Positions 1-9,835 of a DNA stretch of 64,000 bases are shown here, piece after piece. The position numbers were made by a program, and so were the translations under genes. This stretch comes from G963676095 sp963676095 (GTDB lineage: Bacteria > Bacteroidota > Bacteroidia > Bacteroidales > Prolixibacteraceae), in the NCBI GenBank assembly GCA_963676095.1, contig OY781040.1:5270001-5334000 (forward strand), given 5' to 3'. Numbering within the stretch: the stretch's first letter is position 1; the number at the start of each line of letters is the position of its first letter. The notes beneath the pieces were generated by a model. It was not told the DNA's origin, did not search any database, and saw only the letters and a program-made list of their open reading frames with translations.

Positions 1-234
1 TGTCCGTGAAAAAAAGGGAAGTCTGCAAGCGTCATTTTTACCCGGATCTTCTTTTGTATTATACCGTCTGAATATCAAAGAGACATAAAATAAATTTGAT
101 ACAACATCGTTGGCCCATTCCCGAAACATAATACACCCTCCTTTCGCTCGTCAAATAATACTTTTAAAGGTCAAATTGGTCAAGCGAACCTTGATATTTG
201 GCAGAATCAATACTATGAACTAAACCGAAGTATT
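1..234. other. Left edge, no supported gene
   Basis: An open frame on the minus strand from an ATG at 129 runs off the window edge (43 codons). It could be the 5' end of a gene lying to the left, but the translation shows no family I recognise and it is too short to judge. The rest is AT-rich leader sequence ahead of the susC-like gene at 235. I see no convincing -33/-7 promoter pair in it. Confidence 0.3.
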
Positions 235-3200
235 ATGAAATTAGAATTCGTTGCGCGTACTAAATTGCACAAAAGCACGCTAAGGAAGTTTTGGGCCGTT
301 GTGCTCATAAATCTTTTCGTGTTGCCTGTCTTTGGACAGAAAGTTTCTCTAACCGGGGTTGTTAAGTCAGGGACCGACAATACTCCCCTTGTCGGTGTAA
401 CCGTCAGAATTAAGGACAAAACAATCGGAACCATTACCAATTCCGAAGGAATTTATTCTTTGGAAGTAGAAAAAGGACAGACGCTGGTTTTTTCTTTCAC
501 CGGTTATAAAACCAGGGAAATTAAAATAGAAGGGCAAAGAAATGTTGATGTAACCTTAGAGGAGGATGCAAAGTTTATCGAAGAAGTTGTAATTGTAGGT
601 TACGGAACAATGAAACGGAGTGATTTGACAGGGGCGGTCGTATCTGTTTCAGCCGAAGACATAAAAAAAACCACGGCAACCACTTTAGACCAGGTATTAC
701 AAGGCCGTGCCGCAGGTGTGCAGGTTACACAAAACTCAGGGGCTCCGGGAGGTGGTATTTCAGTGAATATCCGGGGAATAAATTCCCTTAGTGGAAATGA
801 ACCTCTGTATGTGGTTGATGGAGTTGCAATTGGCGGATATACCGGGGGTAATTCAAATGCTTTGTCCTCTATCAACCCTTCCGATATTGCTTCGATAGAA
901 GTCCTGAAAGATGCTTCCGCCACAGCGATCTACGGCTCACGCGCATCAAATGGCGTAGTACTGATCACTACAAAACACGGTCAGTCTGGGAAAACAAAAA
1001 TCTCTTATGAAGGATACTACGCGTTACAACAGATACCTAAAATGTTAGACGTTTTAAATTTGCGGGAGTATGCCGAATTCCAGAATTTACGTGCCGAAGT
1101 TTATGGTTTTGGTGAGCGTGAAGAGTTTAAAGACCCTTCAATTTTAGGCGAAGGCACCAACTGGCAGGAAGAAATTTTCCGTACAGCTCCTATGTATAAC
1201 CATCAAATTAGCATTACCGGAGGGAATGATAAAACAAAATTTGCCATTACAGGCGGTTATATGGATCAGGATGGAATTGCTATAGGATCAAGTTTTAAGC
1301 GGTTTACTGCGCGTGTAAATATGGAAACCCAGATTTCCCAATGGTTGAATATTGGCCTTAATTCAACCGCGGCACGTATTAGGCAAGAAAATACAATTGA
1401 TGCTGCAAATGTTATCCAAACAGCCTTAAATCAGACTCCCGACACCCCTGTGAAAAATCCGGACGGATCGTATGGGGTACAAGCAGAAAACATGTATGGC
1501 ACGTATTACGGAAATCCGGTTGCCGATGCACTATTGAACGAAAATTACAAGAAAGAAACACAGGTTCAATTTAATGCGTTTACCGATATTAATATACTTG
1601 CCGGACTAAAATTCAGAATGGAATACGGTGGTTATATTTCTTATAGTAACACCTATCAATATACATACGGTTATGATTACGGTTATTTTGTACAAGCGGC
1701 AAGTAGCTCGCGAAGTGCTTCCAATAGCCTTTATACTGTTTTTAAAACATATTTTACATACGACAAGTCTTTTAATAAGCATTCTGTAAACTTAATGATT
1801 GGTCATGAAGCTCAGGAAAGTAAATGGGAAAGCCTTAGTGGTTCCAGGGATAATTATCTTTTTAACAATGTGCATGAATTAGATGAAGGTGATGCTTCAA
1901 CTGCTACAAACAGCAGCAGTAAAAACAGTTCCGCTATTGAATCCTATTTTGCAAGATTTAACTATAATTATGATAATCGGTATTTCTTAACCTCTACGGT
2001 GCGTGCCGATGGTTCATCAACTTTTGGCCCGAACAATCGGTGGGGGTATTTTCCATCATTAGCTCTTGCCTGGAAAGTTAATAATGAACCATTTTTTAAA
2101 GACGTTAAAACCATAAGTAATTTAAAATTAAGATTAGGCTGGGGCGCAGTTGGAAACCAGTCGGCTGGTTCATACGCTTATGGATCTGCGATGACCGCTT
2201 CTGACGGTGTTTGGGGAACAGGATTTTATGTAGGAAATTATTCAAATGCAAATTTGAAATGGGAAACAACGTCTGCCTATAATACCGGTTTAGACGTGGG
2301 GCTTTTTAATAATCGCATAGAATTGATCGTAGATGCATACTACAAAAAAACAAAAAACTTACTCATGCAGGCTTCATTGCCTGAATATGTAACCGGAGTA
2401 ATCAGTTCTCCATACGTAAATGCAGGCTCTATCGAAAACAAAGGGATTGAATTTACACTGAACACTGTTAACATCGATAATAAAAATTTCCAATGGAGAA
2501 CAGGGATTACTTTTTCGCTGAACAGGAATAAGATTATTGATTTATATACAGAAACAGCCGGGTTGCAAGGCAAAATAAACGGCACTCAATATTCTTATAC
2601 AATGGCCGGGGAACCGGCAGCCCAATTCTACGGATATAAAGTTAAGGGAATGTTTAAAACCGAGTCTGATTTTTACCAAAAAGATTCAAACGGTGATTTT
2701 ATAACAGATACAAATGGCGACAAGGTGTTTGTTGCCATACCGGAAGGAAAATCCGTATCTGAAGACGAAATCTGGTATGGAGATTTCATTTTTGAAGATG
2801 TATACGAAGACGGTGTGATCGATGAAAAAGACCGTACTTTTATCGGGAACCCCGAGCCAAAGTTTACTTTCGGCATCACAAACTCGTTTTCATATAAAGG
2901 ATTTGATTTAAATATCTTTTTAACAGGAGTATATGGCAATAAAGTGTATAATTACCTGAAAGAGATGAATTTAGATCCCCGCAATAATTCGGGACTTTTA
3001 CATGAAATGGTGAACGTGGCAATCGTTGAACCAATTGACCCGAATGGTGAATACACATTGGAGAACATGTATGTTTCAAATGCAGAAACTGCAACCGTGC
3101 AGCGTATGACAACAAGTGATGCCAACAATAACAACCGGGTAAGTACCCGGTTTGTTGAAAACGGTTCGTATTTGAGGATTAAAAACATTTCATTGGGTTA

Positions 3201-3408
3201 CACTGTCCCTAAATCATTAACGTCAAGAATAGGGATTGAGAATATTAGGGTGTATTGCAATATTCAGAATGCATGGACATTCACCAAATATTCAGGATAC
3301 GACCCCGAAGTTGGAGCTTACAACCAGGGAGTGTTGACCCGGGGAATTGACTATGCGCGCTACCCGTCACAACGGATTTATACATTTGGCTTAAACTTAA
3401 CACTATAA
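235..3408 (+). CDS. SusC-like TonB-dependent outer-membrane transporter
   Basis: Outer-membrane beta-barrel that imports oligosaccharides with its SusD partner, energised by TonB. The 1057-residue product has a signal peptide ending near FGQ (residue 35), a carboxypeptidase-regulatory-like beta-sandwich at about 38-110 (GVTVRIKDKTIGTITNSEG), then the plug domain with the typical EVLKDASATAIYGSRASNG stretch at about 222-240, and a long barrel ending in an aromatic-rich strand. There is no STN domain before the beta-sandwich, unlike the transporters at 33009 and 48881, and no sigma/FecR pair upstream, so regulation must come from elsewhere. SusD follows after 3 bases. Its neighbours (surface glycan-binding protein, GH5) suggest a beta-glucan-type ligand; that is inference. 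Confidence 0.95.
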   Translation: MKLEFVARTKLHKSTLRKFWAVVLINLFVLPVFGQKVSLTGVVKSGTDNTPLVGVTVRIKDKTIGTITNSEGIYSLEVEKGQTLVFSFTGYKTREIKIEGQRNVDVTLEEDAKFIEEVVIVGYGTMKRSDLTGAVVSVSAEDIKKTTATTLDQVLQGRAAGVQVTQNSGAPGGGISVNIRGINSLSGNEPLYVVDGVAIGGYTGGNSNALSSINPSDIASIEVLKDASATAIYGSRASNGVVLITTKHGQSGKTKISYEGYYALQQIPKMLDVLNLREYAEFQNLRAEVYGFGEREEFKDPSILGEGTNWQEEIFRTAPMYNHQISITGGNDKTKFAITGGYMDQDGIAIGSSFKRFTARVNMETQISQWLNIGLNSTAARIRQENTIDAANVIQTALNQTPDTPVKNPDGSYGVQAENMYGTYYGNPVADALLNENYKKETQVQFNAFTDINILAGLKFRMEYGGYISYSNTYQYTYGYDYGYFVQAASSSRSASNSLYTVFKTYFTYDKSFNKHSVNLMIGHEAQESKWESLSGSRDNYLFNNVHELDEGDASTATNSSSKNSSAIESYFARFNYNYDNRYFLTSTVRADGSSTFGPNNRWGYFPSLALAWKVNNEPFFKDVKTISNLKLRLGWGAVGNQSAGSYAYGSAMTASDGVWGTGFYVGNYSNANLKWETTSAYNTGLDVGLFNNRIELIVDAYYKKTKNLLMQASLPEYVTGVISSPYVNAGSIENKGIEFTLNTVNIDNKNFQWRTGITFSLNRNKIIDLYTETAGLQGKINGTQYSYTMAGEPAAQFYGYKVKGMFKTESDFYQKDSNGDFITDTNGDKVFVAIPEGKSVSEDEIWYGDFIFEDVYEDGVIDEKDRTFIGNPEPKFTFGITNSFSYKGFDLNIFLTGVYGNKVYNYLKEMNLDPRNNSGLLHEMVNVAIVEPIDPNGEYTLENMYVSNAETATVQRMTTSDANNNNRVSTRFVENGSYLRIKNISLGYTVPKSLTSRIGIENIRVYCNIQNAWTFTKYSGYDPEVGAYNQGVLTRGIDYARYPSQRIYTFGLNLTL

Positions 3409-3411
3409 AAA

Positions 3412-5010
3412 ATGAAAAAAGGACAAAACTTATTCATAACAGCCATATCCCTGATCAGCTTGTTCTATCTGATTTCTTGCGGAAAAGACTTTCTGGAACG
3501 GACACCTGAGGATAGTTATGTTGAAGATAATTATTATACTACTGATGATGCATTGGAAGCAGCCACTTCGCCGCTTTATACCAGAGCCTGGTTTGAATAT
3601 CATACAAATTCCGTAATCTACATAGGCAGCACAAGGGCAAATGATGCTTTTAATCCATGGGTATACCCCGAATTCACTACCTTTCAGGTAACAGCATTAC
3701 ACGATGGATTAACATATGCCTGGAAAGGATTATACTCTGTAGTAACTATGGCAAATTCGGTAATTGATGCTGTAAATACAAAAGCAACCGCGGATGTTAG
3801 TGAATCTGCAAAAGAAACCGCAAAAGGAGAAGCCCGGTTAATGCGCGGAATTGCTTATTTTTATATGCTTCGCCTATGGGGTCCGGTTATTTTATTTGAG
3901 GATAACCAGGAAATTGTTGATAATCCGATACGTCCCGTAAACCCGGAGGAAGATGTGTTTAAGTTCATCATTAACGATTTAACTTATGCCGCAGAACACC
4001 TGCCTGAGAGCGGGGCAGCATCGGGCCGGGCCACTTCATGGTCTGCCAAAGCCATGCTGGCAAAAGTATATTTAGCACGTTCCGGTTGGAATTCCGACAC
4101 TCGTGATGCAGCAGATCTTGAAAAAGCTTGTGATTATGCTGCCGACGTATGCGATAACAGTGGATTAAACCTATTATCTAAATACGAAAACTTGTTTAAG
4201 TACAAATACAACAATAACGAAGAATCATTATTGGCAATGCAATGGGTCCCGCTGGGTGAATGGTATGTCTGTAACACCCTATACTCCGAACTTACTTTCA
4301 GCAGCGACATCTCCGGTGGTGTGAACGTTTGGGGGGCCCCTTACGGTACATACGACCAGATATTGCAATATGAGCAGAACGACACCTTGCGGTTAAATGC
4401 CTCTTTTTTTACACAGGGCACTTATTATTCTTATATCAATATGGCTGACGGAGGTTATACTTATACCGGAGACATGGCTCCGAACAAAAAAGGCGCCATA
4501 GGTGGTCCTGACGATGATAATGATGGTAAGGTGGCTGTAATGAATTCTCCTCTGAATACTTATATTATTCGTTTGGCTGATGTCTACCTTACTTATGCAG
4601 AAGCATGCCTGGGCAATAGCAGTTCTCTTTCCTCCGGTCCCGGATTGGACTATTTTAACAGAGTGCGTGAAAGGGCAGGTCTTGAAACTAAAACGTCTAT
4701 AACATTCGAAGACATAATAAGAGAGCGCCGTTGCGAATTTGCCATGGAATATACCAACTGGTACGACATGGTCACATGGTATAAGTGGAAACCCGAATAT
4801 ATGCTTGAGTATCTTAACAGTCAAGATCGTCCTATAAGGGCCAAAGTTGTCAGGGAGAATGGAGTACGTGTCGTTTCCAAATACGATGACGGATCAAGTT
4901 ATAATGTCACTATAACCAACGATAATATTTTCTTTCCATACCCTGAAAGCGATGTAATTCAAAATCCTATGTTGAAAGAAGATCCGCAACCTTACGATTT
5001 TAACGAATAA
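3412..5010 (+). CDS. SusD-like surface glycan-binding lipoprotein
   Basis: Cell-surface lid protein that sits on the SusC barrel and captures glycan. It has 532 residues with a lipoprotein signal whose lipobox is LISC (Cys about 23), followed by KDFLERTPEDSY, the usual SusD start. The tetratricopeptide-like helical region is visible through motifs such as EARLMRGIAYFYMLRLWG (about 140-157). Near the C-terminus is the family stretch IIRERRCEFAMEYTNWYDMV, and the protein ends with FPYPESDVIQNPML. It is co-transcribed with SusC (3-base gap) and followed after 10 bases by the glycan-binding protein at 5021. Length and order are normal for the family; only the glycan specificity is uncertain. Confidence 0.95.
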   Translation: MKKGQNLFITAISLISLFYLISCGKDFLERTPEDSYVEDNYYTTDDALEAATSPLYTRAWFEYHTNSVIYIGSTRANDAFNPWVYPEFTTFQVTALHDGLTYAWKGLYSVVTMANSVIDAVNTKATADVSESAKETAKGEARLMRGIAYFYMLRLWGPVILFEDNQEIVDNPIRPVNPEEDVFKFIINDLTYAAEHLPESGAASGRATSWSAKAMLAKVYLARSGWNSDTRDAADLEKACDYAADVCDNSGLNLLSKYENLFKYKYNNNEESLLAMQWVPLGEWYVCNTLYSELTFSSDISGGVNVWGAPYGTYDQILQYEQNDTLRLNASFFTQGTYYSYINMADGGYTYTGDMAPNKKGAIGGPDDDNDGKVAVMNSPLNTYIIRLADVYLTYAEACLGNSSSLSSGPGLDYFNRVRERAGLETKTSITFEDIIRERRCEFAMEYTNWYDMVTWYKWKPEYMLEYLNSQDRPIRAKVVRENGVRVVSKYDDGSSYNVTITNDNIFFPYPESDVIQNPMLKEDPQPYDFNE

Positions 5011-5020
5011 AATATAAACT

Positions 5021-6544
5021 ATGGAAAATATATTATCAAAATATTGGATATTGATGTTATATCTTGGCATAATATCCGCAGGCATGATCTCCTGTGAAAA
5101 TGACGATGAGGGAGATGTCCCGGTAATCAACTCGGTACGGCTGACCGACCCCGAAAAAAAAGACAGTACCTTTACGGATGCAACCCGGGGCACGATGATC
5201 GTTATCGAAGGCGAGAACTTAAACAATGCCCAAAAAATTTATATCAACGGGCAAGAGGTTTCTTTTAATCCTACTTACAATACATCAACGGATATTATTT
5301 TAACAATACCCTCAGATCTTGAGCTCGTTGATGAAAACCCTGAAGAATATAGCAATGTACTTCGCGTTGAGACTTCGCATGGCACGGCTACCTTTGCTTT
5401 TCACATACTGGCCCCTGAACCTTATGCCAACTCCTATGAACTGGAATGGATCCCTGACGGAGAGGGGAACCTCGAAATAAGGCCGGGGCAGTCAGTAACT
5501 ATAACGGGAGGTAACTTTTACGAAGTACAGCGTATTTATACGGCTGATGTAAATCCTCTTGAAGGCACTCCGGCTGAGGAATATGATATTACAGAATATC
5601 AAATCAGTGGAGATTTCACTAAGATTATTGTAACAATGCCGCAAACAATCCTGACAGAAGGATATTTCATTATCGAATGCTATTCCGGGACCGCAGTACT
5701 GCCGTTCCAGTCAACGCCACCCAGTCCGCCTGTAATCACTTCGGTTAGTTCAGACATGCCGATTGTTGGTGAAACGGTTACAGTTTACGGAAGTAATTTC
5801 AATAAATTAATCTCCGTGGAAATTGGCAATAAGGGAATTGAGATACCGGCAGCCAGTGTAACCGTAAACGAAACCAAAGATAAACTCTCGTTTGTATTTC
5901 CTTCTATTCCTTCAGAGGGCGGAACATTAACCGTAAGGACCAATGCCGGTTATACCTCAACTAATTTCTACGTGACCGGAAATACGATAATGGATTTCAG
6001 CACTTATGGTGCTTGGGCCTGGGGAGCTGATAATTACAGGGTTACCGCATCAAACGGAAAATCTGTTACAGATGTTCATTCCGGGGAATTTGAAGGAATG
6101 GATTTTGATGGCAACACCAATGATTGGGATGCGAACTCCTCTCCCTGGATTGCAATACAAACCCGTAGCGGCAACCGGCCGGGAAGCATTCCTGCCGAGA
6201 CACCTGTTTCCGACATAAATCTCCGTTTCGAAATATTTATCGGATATGATCTTGGAACTACAGAGTTCTACATAGTATTTAATGATATCAATAAAACAAA
6301 ACCTGATGGATACCAGGCCAAGTTGGCGGATATGACAACCGATGAGGTAAAACTCGGGCACTGGATGACATGCTCCTTACCATTATCAACATTTACAACG
6401 GTTGAAAAATATGGCGACTATCAAATGGAAGATTGGGGTTGGGCCAATAATCCGTTCCTGATTAGCATTAGTAATCTTGAAAACAACCATTCGGTAAGAG
6501 CTGTTTTCTATATTGATAACATCAGGTTTTATGTTAATCAATAG
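5021..6544 (+). CDS. IPT/TIG-domain surface glycan-binding lipoprotein (SGBP-B type)
   Basis: Third gene of the transporter operon. The 507-residue product begins with a lipoprotein signal (ISAGMISC). Three IPT/TIG-like immunoglobulin modules follow, recognisable by GTMIVIEGENLNNAQKIYING (about 65), GQSVTITGGNFYEVQRIYT (about 156) and GETVTVYGSNFNKLISVEIG (about 245). A C-terminal beta-sandwich of about 190 residues is rich in Trp (TYGAWAWGADNYRV, SPWIAIQTRSG), matching the xyloglucan-binding domain found at the end of this SGBP class. It probably holds the polysaccharide at the surface for the GH5 enzyme encoded convergently downstream. The family assignment is firm; binding to xyloglucan or a related beta-glucan is inferred from that domain type. 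Confidence 0.85.
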   Translation: MENILSKYWILMLYLGIISAGMISCENDDEGDVPVINSVRLTDPEKKDSTFTDATRGTMIVIEGENLNNAQKIYINGQEVSFNPTYNTSTDIILTIPSDLELVDENPEEYSNVLRVETSHGTATFAFHILAPEPYANSYELEWIPDGEGNLEIRPGQSVTITGGNFYEVQRIYTADVNPLEGTPAEEYDITEYQISGDFTKIIVTMPQTILTEGYFIIECYSGTAVLPFQSTPPSPPVITSVSSDMPIVGETVTVYGSNFNKLISVEIGNKGIEIPAASVTVNETKDKLSFVFPSIPSEGGTLTVRTNAGYTSTNFYVTGNTIMDFSTYGAWAWGADNYRVTASNGKSVTDVHSGEFEGMDFDGNTNDWDANSSPWIAIQTRSGNRPGSIPAETPVSDINLRFEIFIGYDLGTTEFYIVFNDINKTKPDGYQAKLADMTTDEVKLGHWMTCSLPLSTFTTVEKYGDYQMEDWGWANNPFLISISNLENNHSVRAVFYIDNIRFYVNQ

Positions 6545-6658
6545 AAGATTGTTAGGTTTGTTGTTATTGATAATACATGAAAAGTGCAATAAATCATGAC
6601 TGCAAAATATTAAATTTCTAAAAGAGAGAGGCAGCCATAGTTTTAGTTTAGTCTTAAG

Positions 6659-6693
6659 AATATCGGTCAGGGGTTTATCTTCTGACCGATATT
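6659..6693 (+). terminator. Hairpin terminator after the SusCD operon
   Basis: Perfect 12-bp stem with left arm AATATCGGTCAG at 6659-6670 and right arm CTGACCGATATT at 6682-6693, an 11-base loop, followed by ATTTTG. It lies 115 bases after the stop of the glycan-binding protein and suits termination of the plus-strand operon. Confidence 0.75.
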
Positions 6694-6871
6694 ATTTTGT
6701 TGGCTGTTAGAAGAATATTATACAGCAATAGATCCTGTTGCCAAACAATCCATTCTCTCAGGTTCTGTCAGTATAGTCATGGCCGTTAACCGGCGATACC
6801 TGGGATACTTCGCAATAATTTCATATTCCCCGGGCAAGCTTCTATGCAGGATAAAGTAAAGCTAAAGTAAA
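6694..6871. other. Non-coding spacer between convergent genes
   Basis: Part of the 395-base gap between the convergent glycan-binding protein and GH5 genes. Apart from the two flanking hairpins I see no open frame with recognisable content, no repeat and no promoter pair. Confidence 0.4.
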
Positions 6872-6904
6872 AAAATATCCCAAAGTAAAATAATGGGATA
6901 TTTT
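6872..6904 (-). terminator. Hairpin terminator of the GH5 gene
   Basis: An 11-bp stem (AAAATATCCCA at 6872-6882, TGGGATATTTT at 6894-6904) stands 35 bases beyond the stop of the minus-strand GH5 gene. On the minus strand the hairpin is followed by a T-rich run, as expected of an intrinsic terminator. Confidence 0.7.
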
Positions 6905-6939
6905 AAGTGAAAAGAGTTGTATCGGGTAATGATGCGATT

Positions 6940-8619
6940 CTATTTTGTACCGGCAATAATCGCATCAACAGTACGTTGATCAGTTACCGTATTGGTATTT
7001 CGGTCTATTGTTCCGCCCGTATCCCAAAAAAACGGTTTAACCCCACTTTCGACTGCTTTTCGTGTCACGTAAGTAATCCAGTAGTCCACAGCGTCGTTAT
7101 GTGTAGTTAAATCTGCGGGTGTGGTTCGCCTGTAAGCCCCATATTCTCCCATTATAACCGGGATTCCTTTATCCACAAAGTCTTTTTTTATTCTCTGAAA
7201 ATAACTGTCCTGTTCGCTCTCTTCGCCCCAGGTTGGGTTGCGGTCGGGTTCAATGGCCGAATGGTGCCCTTCTCCCCAGTAATAGAACATTTTGCCCCAG
7301 CTCGCATCTTCAGTCATTAGCGTAAACTGGTACGGTGTGTAATTGTGTTCTTCATACATCAGGCGATTGGTGGCCGGATCGGTCGGGAAAGCATCTGCCG
7401 TGATATATTCGGATGATCCCTGTAATACCAAAACCCGGTATGTATTACGCCCTCCGGTAGAACGGACCGCATTTATAAATGTTTGATGATAAGAAAGCAA
7501 GACTCCCATCTGTGTTGCGTTTTCTGCATTTGGTTCATTGGCACTGGCAAACATAAGGTGCTCATCAAAATCGCGCATAGAGGTGGCTATCTGTTCCCAA
7601 TATGCTCTTTGTTTTGCATTTACGGCAAATTTACTTTCCGTTGTACAGTTATTCTCCAGCCATCCCCCGTCCCAATGGACATTCAATAACACATATATGT
7701 CGTTATTTACGCAATAGCCAACCACTTCTTTTACCCGATTGAGCCAAGTTTGACTAATCCTGGCAGTAGATTGGTCAGCATATTGATCCCATGAGCAAGG
7801 AAGTCGTATGGCATTAAAACCAAGCTGTTTAACAGCTTTTATATATGCTTCGGTTATATTTGGGTTTCCCCATGCGTTTTCTCCCCCAATGGCTTCCAGT
7901 GTATTCCCGATGTTCCACCCCAGTCCTATTCTATTTGCCAGTTCAGTAGCAGTACTGCCCATCCCCGTAGCGTCAGGGGCGATGGGATCTGTATTGTATT
8001 TTTGATATCCTGCCTTTTGAGTGATTGTTATGTTTATTTTTTGTGTGTTGTCTGCGGTTAATTCAATTTTTGCTGTTCTATCGCTTGTCCCGTAATTATC
8101 ATCTACTTTCACGATGACCAGGGTTTCGCCTGCTTTTCCTGACGACGGATTAATACTGGCCCAATCATTATCCACGGATGAAGTCCAATCTGGATAATCG
8201 CTTGTCACAACAATGGAGTCAGAGGATTTTACTGCTCCGACAGTTATGCTTTTCTTGTCAACCTCAAAAAGCAAAGATTGCGATTTCCTTTGTTTGACGA
8301 CCACGCTGGTAGGGGAGGCACTTCCCGCATTAATGATCAGCGTGTCTGCACGGTCTTCCAGTGCCCTTGTATCAACTTCTATCCAAATAATGGCATCATT
8401 TTCCGTTCCGGAGCTTTTTGACAATGATAGCCAGACTGCATGATATTCAATGGTCCATGAGGCTGCGCTGGTCTGAAGTTCAAAATAGGCTTTGCCACCA
8501 TCGCTTTCTATTTCTATTGTTTCCTTAGAAACGGTCAATGTGTCGGAATCGTCTTTTTTACAGTTTGAAAGAAAGATTAATACACTGATAAAAGATGTGA
8601 TTTTAAATAGATTTATCAT
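6940..8619 (-). CDS. BACON-domain GH5 endo-beta-glucanase lipoprotein
   Basis: Surface endoglucanase of 559 residues. A lipoprotein signal (lipobox LSNC) is followed by two BACON beta-sandwiches at about 28-115 and 120-205 (WLSLSKSSG and WASINPSSGKAG are typical). The GH5 barrel starts at about 225 with GLGWNIGNTLEAIGGENAWG. The acid/base Glu is E362 in ASANEPN and the nucleophile is E492 in IMGEYGA; both are present. BACON-GH5 with a preceding SGBP-B protein is the arrangement known from xyloglucan loci, where the BACON module spaces the enzyme from the cell surface; the GH5_4-like start supports endo-beta-1,4-glucanase or xyloglucanase activity. It is convergent with the SusCD operon and has its own terminator. 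The subfamily is my best reading, not proven. Confidence 0.88.
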   Translation of the reverse strand: MINLFKITSFISVLIFLSNCKKDDSDTLTVSKETIEIESDGGKAYFELQTSAASWTIEYHAVWLSLSKSSGTENDAIIWIEVDTRALEDRADTLIINAGSASPTSVVVKQRKSQSLLFEVDKKSITVGAVKSSDSIVVTSDYPDWTSSVDNDWASINPSSGKAGETLVIVKVDDNYGTSDRTAKIELTADNTQKINITITQKAGYQKYNTDPIAPDATGMGSTATELANRIGLGWNIGNTLEAIGGENAWGNPNITEAYIKAVKQLGFNAIRLPCSWDQYADQSTARISQTWLNRVKEVVGYCVNNDIYVLLNVHWDGGWLENNCTTESKFAVNAKQRAYWEQIATSMRDFDEHLMFASANEPNAENATQMGVLLSYHQTFINAVRSTGGRNTYRVLVLQGSSEYITADAFPTDPATNRLMYEEHNYTPYQFTLMTEDASWGKMFYYWGEGHHSAIEPDRNPTWGEESEQDSYFQRIKKDFVDKGIPVIMGEYGAYRRTTPADLTTHNDAVDYWITYVTRKAVESGVKPFFWDTGGTIDRNTNTVTDQRTVDAIIAGTK

Positions 8620-8704
8620 AACCGGATTCCTTTTTCTTGTTATTTAATCAGTAAAAAATTATGTCGTCTAATTTATGGGATATCATATGCAATGAGGGGT
8701 CGTT

Positions 8705-9043
8705 ATGTATCAGAGAGGGTACCATCATGTGGCAATACCTCTTGATTATCCTGTTTTTATTGTTTCCTGTACTTGTCCTCTAAAAAAAGTGGTGAAACTT
8801 GCAGCATATTTTAACATGGAAGAAACTGATTTTGTAGTGGAGTCAAAAAATAATATTTATCCTGTCGAGGTAAAAAACGGGACAGGCAGAACGCTGAAAA
8901 GCCTTCGGAGTTATTCCGGTAAATACCGGCCTGAAACGGTTTTTCGGATATCTCCCGGAAACATGGTTCAATCGGGCGATTTTATTAATGTTCCGCTTTA
9001 TGCGGTTAATGTTTTGATGAATTATATCGGGCAAAAGGCATAG
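8705..9043 (+). pseudogene. C-terminal remnant of a DUF4143-type ATP-binding protein
   Basis: The 112-residue frame ends with ETDFVVESKNNIYPVEVKNG and then a segment of the form TLKSLRSYSGKYRPETVFRI. This is the C-terminal nuclease-like domain of the common bacterial AAA ATPases of the DUF4143 group. The N-terminal ATPase part (Walker motifs) is missing, and the first 40 residues look like scrambled homologous sequence rather than a real start. I read it as the decayed end of such a gene. No partner is visible nearby. Confidence 0.6.
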
Positions 9044-9094
9044 GCGTCTGTAATGTGAAGAAATGAAAAATACAACTCCGATCTTTTTGCTTTA

Positions 9095-9225
9095 ATCTCT
9101 TTTGGGTTTAATTTCCCTCCCCTTGTGGGCGGTTTCGCTTTTGCCTCGTGCGTTAGCTCTTCTGATTCCTAGTGGGCTTGCTCCGAGGTAGTTTAATTTT
9201 TAATGTGCTTACCGCCATTGTCGCG
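9095..9225. other. Possible structured element beyond the hydrolase cassette
   Basis: This GC-richer stretch lies just past the stop of the minus-strand gene at 9241. It contains complementary elements such as TTGCCTCG near 9142 and CCGAGGTA near 9183, and CCTCCCC against GTGGGCGG. No open frame of note occurs. It could be a structured 3' end, a terminator or a small RNA; the pairing is read by eye and weak. Confidence 0.25.
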
Positions 9226-9240
9226 AAAAGCTTATTTGTT

Positions 9241-9831
9241 CTATTTTTTCAGCTCGATATATTCGGTATAGGTAATGGTGCTGTACGGATTCTTGCTTAA
9301 AACTTCCTGACGGATGGCCTTGGCCCCCCAGCGGATGAACCAAAATTTACGCGGTACGCGGTGAACGATCGTAACCAGCGAGTCGCGGCTTTCGATGCGC
9401 CCGGTAAAGGCCCCTTTGTTTTCGCATCCCGCAAATGTGAGGTAGGCGTCCTCATATTCGATACACCGCAGGGTGTCGGGCTTGTTGCCGGCATAAACGA
9501 TGCTGTCTTTGAAAACCGTTTTAACGACGTATTCTGTTTTTACGGCAGTCTGACTTACCGATTGTAAGCGGCTGAGCTTTAGGTTCAGTTCGTCGATGGT
9601 TTTTTTAAGGTCTTCATTGTATTTCCGGAACTCGTTGTTGCTGAGTGTAAGTCTTTCGGCACTTGCACCCGAAAGACTGTCTTTGGTCCGGTAAAACGCC
9701 AGGTCGGTCAGCAATGCATGCTGGTTGTCGCCAAGGCGTTTGGTTTCCTTTGCCTTTCCCCGGTACAGCGCCCCCAGGATACACAGCGCGGCGGTAAGGA
9801 TTGCAATAATGATGATAAGTGTCTTTTTCAT
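9241..9831 (-). CDS. Small membrane-anchored coiled-coil protein, spanin-like or DUF6549-like
   Basis: The longest open frame starts further upstream inside the neighbouring hydrolase gene, but the sensible start is the ATG at 9831, five bases after that gene's stop. It gives 196 residues. An N-terminal membrane helix (KKTLIIIIAILTAALCIL) is followed by a charged coiled-coil at about 35-95 and a short beta-rich C-terminal part. This resembles small envelope proteins that accompany phage-type lysins (i-spanin-like) and a group of Bacteroidales proteins of similar layout. Its tight coupling to the hydrolase supports a shared role in cell-wall processing or lysis. Function is inferred only from layout and context. 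Confidence 0.6.
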   Translation of the reverse strand: MKKTLIIIIAILTAALCILGALYRGKAKETKRLGDNQHALLTDLAFYRTKDSLSGASAERLTLSNNEFRKYNEDLKKTIDELNLKLSRLQSVSQTAVKTEYVVKTVFKDSIVYAGNKPDTLRCIEYEDAYLTFAGCENKGAFTGRIESRDSLVTIVHRVPRKFWFIRWGAKAIRQEVLSKNPYSTITYTEYIELKK

Positions 9832-9835
9832 TTTT

